Source: Micromonospora qiuiae (GTDB lineage Bacteria > Actinomycetota > Actinomycetes > Mycobacteriales > Micromonosporaceae). Taken from it: DNA of 64,000 nucleotides. The DNA lies in contig NZ_BOPC01000031.1 in NCBI RefSeq assembly GCF_016863555.1, positions 1-64,000 of the forward strand, read 5' to 3'. Shown here in pieces: positions 61,767 to 64,000 of this stretch; the first letter of the stretch is position 1, and every line of letters starts with the position of its first letter. The notes under the pieces are model-generated. The model searched no databases. It was not told where the DNA came from and saw only the letters and a list, made by a program, of their open reading frames with translations. Both the position numbers and the translations under genes were made by a program.

Positions 61767-63881
61767 ATGGCCGGGCTGAGCGGAACACTACGAAGGACAC
61801 GATGGCGATTCGGCCTGATCACCAGCGGCATCGTGGTGCTGCTGGCCGGCGTCGGGCTGATCAACGCGGGCGCCGCCCACGCGGCCGCCGGATGCCGGGT
61901 GGCGTACTCCGCGCCCAGTCAGTGGCCGGGCGGGTTCACGGCCAACGTGGACCTGACCAACCTGGGCGACCCGCTGAACGGGTGGCGGCTGACCTGGACG
62001 TTCTCCTCCGGCCAGCGGGTGACCCAGGCGTGGAACGCCAACGTCACCCAGTCCGGCAACGACGTCACCGCCAGCAACGTCGGCTACAACGCCGCGCTCG
62101 GCACCAACCAGACGGTGTCGTTCGGCTTCAACGGCTCCTGGTCCGGCACCAACAACGCACCGACCTCGTTCGCGCTCAACGGCATCACCTGCACCGGCAG
62201 CATCGGCCCCACCACCCCGCCGCCGAGCACGCCGCCGACCAGCACCCCGCCGCCCACCACGCCACCGCCGACCACGCCGCCGCCAGCCGGCAACCCGATG
62301 GCCTACGTCGCCGCCATGCAGCCCGGCTGGAACCTCGGCAACACCTTCGACGCCGTCGGCGCCGACGAGACCGCCTGGGGTAACCCCCGGGTCACCCAGG
62401 CGCAGCTGGACGCCATCCGGGCCCAGGGCTTCAACAGCATCCGGATCCCGATCACCTGGAGCAACCACCACGGACCGGCGCCCTCCTACACCATCGACGC
62501 GGCCTGGCTGAACCGGGTCAAGGAGGTCGTGGGCTGGGCCCTGGAGGACGGCTTCTACGTGATGATCAACCTGCACCACGACTCGTGGCAGTGGATCAAT
62601 GCGATGCCGACCGACCGGACCAACGTCCTCAACCGCTACAACGCGCTCTGGACCCAGATCGCCGCCGCGTTCCGGGACGCCTCACCGAGGCTGCACTTCG
62701 AGAGCGTCAACGAGCCGCAGTTCGCCAACAGCTCCGGGGATGCCCAGAACGCTCAGCTGCTGCACGAGCTGAACGTCAACTTCCACCGGATCGTACGCGC
62801 CTCCGGCGGCAACAACGCCACCCGGATGCTGGTCCTGCCGACCCTGCACACCTCCGCCGACCAGGCCCGCGTCAACGAACTGGCGACGACGCTCAGCCAG
62901 CTGAACGACCGCAACCTGATCGCCACCGTGCACTTCTACGGCTACTGGCCGTTCAGCGTGAACGTCGCCGGCGGCACCCGCTTCGACGCCACCACTCAGC
63001 AGGACCTGGTCGATTCGTTCGACCGGGTCTACAACGCCTTCGTCACCCGGGGCATCCCGGTCGTCATCGGGGAGTACGGGCTGCTCGGTTTCGACCGGCA
63101 CACCGGCACCATCGAGCAGGGCGAGAAGCTCAAGTTCTTCGAGTTCCTCGGCTACTACGCCCGCCACCGGCAGCTCACCACCCAGCTGTGGGACAACGGC
63201 CAGCACTTCAACCGGACCACCTTCCAGTGGCGTGACGCCGAGCTGTGGGCCCAGATCAAGTCGAGCTGGACGACCCGCTCCGGCACCGCCTCGGCCGACC
63301 AGGTGTACGTGCCGCGTACTGGATCGATCACCGCCAAGTCGCTGACCCTGAACCTCAACGGCACCACCTTCCAGGGGCTGCGCCAGGGCAACACGAACCT
63401 GACGCAGGGCACCGACTACACCGTCTCCGGCAACCAGCTCACCATCACCGCGAGCGCGTTGACCCGCCTGGTCGGCAGTCGGGCGTACGGCGTCAACGCC
63501 ACCCTGCACGCGCGCTTCTCCGCCGGCGTGCCGTGGCGGATCGACGTGATCACCTACGACCCGCCGGTGCTGTCGAACGCGACCGGTTCGACCAGCTCCT
63601 TCGCCATTCCGACCCAGTTCCGGGGCGATCAGCTCGCCACGATGGAGGCGAGGTACGCCGACGGCAGCAACGCCGGCCCGCACGACTGGACCTCGTTCAA
63701 GGAGTTCGACGTCACCTTCGCCCCCGACTACACCGGCAACCGCATCACGCTGACCGACACCTTCTTCGGTGAGGTCCGCGACGGCGCCCCGGTGACCCTC
63801 ACCTTCCACTTCTGGAGCGGTACGCAGGTGACGTACCGCGTCACGAAGTCCGGCAGCAGCGTCACCGGCGTCACCGGCTGA
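61767..63881 (+). CDS. Secreted cellulase: CBM2, GH5, Ig-like/CBM_X2 and CBM46-like modules
   Basis: A 704-residue modular enzyme. Signal peptide to about residue 40; CBM2 at about 42-143 (CRVAYSAPSQWPGGFTANV, with exposed Trp); Pro/Thr linker to about 175; GH5 catalytic domain about 178-505 with acid/base Glu316 (ESVNEPQF) and nucleophile Glu435 (VIGEYGL). An Ig-like X2 module (about 510-600) and a C-terminal module (about 605-704, FRGDQLATMEARYADGSN, FHFWSGTQV) follow. The catalytic, X2 and CBM46 order recalls GH5_4 enzymes such as Bacillus Cel5B. GAGGAGC precedes the ATG. Confidence 0.92.
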   Translation: MAGLSGTLRRTRWRFGLITSGIVVLLAGVGLINAGAAHAAAGCRVAYSAPSQWPGGFTANVDLTNLGDPLNGWRLTWTFSSGQRVTQAWNANVTQSGNDVTASNVGYNAALGTNQTVSFGFNGSWSGTNNAPTSFALNGITCTGSIGPTTPPPSTPPTSTPPPTTPPPTTPPPAGNPMAYVAAMQPGWNLGNTFDAVGADETAWGNPRVTQAQLDAIRAQGFNSIRIPITWSNHHGPAPSYTIDAAWLNRVKEVVGWALEDGFYVMINLHHDSWQWINAMPTDRTNVLNRYNALWTQIAAAFRDASPRLHFESVNEPQFANSSGDAQNAQLLHELNVNFHRIVRASGGNNATRMLVLPTLHTSADQARVNELATTLSQLNDRNLIATVHFYGYWPFSVNVAGGTRFDATTQQDLVDSFDRVYNAFVTRGIPVVIGEYGLLGFDRHTGTIEQGEKLKFFEFLGYYARHRQLTTQLWDNGQHFNRTTFQWRDAELWAQIKSSWTTRSGTASADQVYVPRTGSITAKSLTLNLNGTTFQGLRQGNTNLTQGTDYTVSGNQLTITASALTRLVGSRAYGVNATLHARFSAGVPWRIDVITYDPPVLSNATGSTSSFAIPTQFRGDQLATMEARYADGSNAGPHDWTSFKEFDVTFAPDYTGNRITLTDTFFGEVRDGAPVTLTFHFWSGTQVTYRVTKSGSSVTGVTG

Positions 63882-63886
63882 CACCC

Positions 63887-63921
63887 GCGCCACCGGCTGC
63901 CCCCCGGGTGGCCGGTGGCGC
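63887..63921. terminator. Hairpin terminator after the cellulase gene
   Basis: Perfect 11-bp arms GCGCCACCGGC (63887-63897) and GCCGGTGGCGC (63911-63921) with a 13-nt loop, 5 bp after the stop. Confidence 0.75.
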
Positions 63922-63942
63922 CCACCGGGCATCATCGGGGGC

Positions 63943-64000
63943 ATGATCCGATTCGTGCTGAACGTGCTGTGGCTCATCTTCGGCGGCGGGCTCGTGCTGG
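63943..64000 (+). CDS. YccF-like membrane protein (3'-truncated)
   Basis: Only 19 codons are visible before the window ends. The start MIRFVLNVLWLIFGGGLVL closely matches the N terminus of YccF/DUF307 small membrane proteins. A GGGGGC site precedes the ATG. The assignment rests on this first helix alone. Confidence 0.6.
   Translation, partial: MIRFVLNVLWLIFGGGLVL

Overview
The window is high-GC DNA with strongly G/C-ending codons, ATGA/GTGA gene overlaps and GGAGG-type ribosome sites. An IdeR/DmdR-type iron box, a CBM2-bearing cellulase, a Scy/DivIVA-like coiled-coil protein and a second topoisomerase II pair all point to a filamentous actinomycete, most likely Micromonosporaceae (Micromonospora-like). 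All family assignments come from reading motifs; no database search was run.

Region 1 (1-10.5 kb) is the downstream end of a nonribosomal peptide (NRPS) cluster. It starts inside the terminal thioesterase of an NRPS and continues as one tightly packed operon: MbtH, FAD-dependent halogenase, flavin reductase, a B12-type radical SAM enzyme of the RiPP-maturation family, alpha/beta hydrolase, a BesD-like Fe/2OG oxygenase, methyltransferase, a second MbtH and a VioC-like beta-hydroxylase. A hairpin terminator closes it at about 9.26 kb. An SDR and a small membrane-anchored protein follow. Two related LuxR-type regulators (10.6-13.4 kb) flank a lower-GC stretch.

Region 2 (13.4-21.7 kb) holds the most novel-looking system. 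A minus-strand operon encodes a ferritin-like di-iron protein, a 23-residue peptide missed by length-limited gene calling, an intergenic hairpin, a second B12/radical SAM enzyme of the same RiPP family, and a small partner protein that I tentatively place in DUF5825. Divergent from it, across a promoter region with two dyads, runs MFS exporter, TPP-dependent E1 alpha, E1 beta and a class III aminotransferase. I read this as a candidate ultra-short-precursor RiPP system, possibly with an associated small-molecule branch.

Region 3 (21.7-38.6 kb) is a surface-glycan locus with all six CMP-pseudaminic acid enzymes (PseI, PseH, PseB, PseC, PseF, PseG), a GT2 glycosyltransferase, a membrane O-acyltransferase and two unusual proteins. 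Embedded in it are a four-gene acyl-carrier cassette (ACP, AMP ligase, ketoreductase-like SDR, phosphopantetheinyl transferase) and a SipW-type secretion locus. The signal peptidase of that locus ends in an LPQTG sortase signal and sits between the two halves of what looks like a broken cognate exported protein.

Region 4 (38.6-64 kb) is mostly core or housekeeping: an NCS2 nucleobase permease, a ricin-lectin esterase, topoisomerase IV-type ParC/ParE, hydrolases, a DUF72 protein, a GH88/105-like hydrolase, an alcohol dehydrogenase and a 2H phosphoesterase. A repeat-rich intergenic island (52.4-53.05 kb) is followed by an iron-box-controlled Fe-siderophore uptake operon, a Scy-like coiled-coil protein with 30-bp repeats, a FUSC transporter, a four-module GH5 cellulase and the start of a YccF-like gene cut by the right edge.
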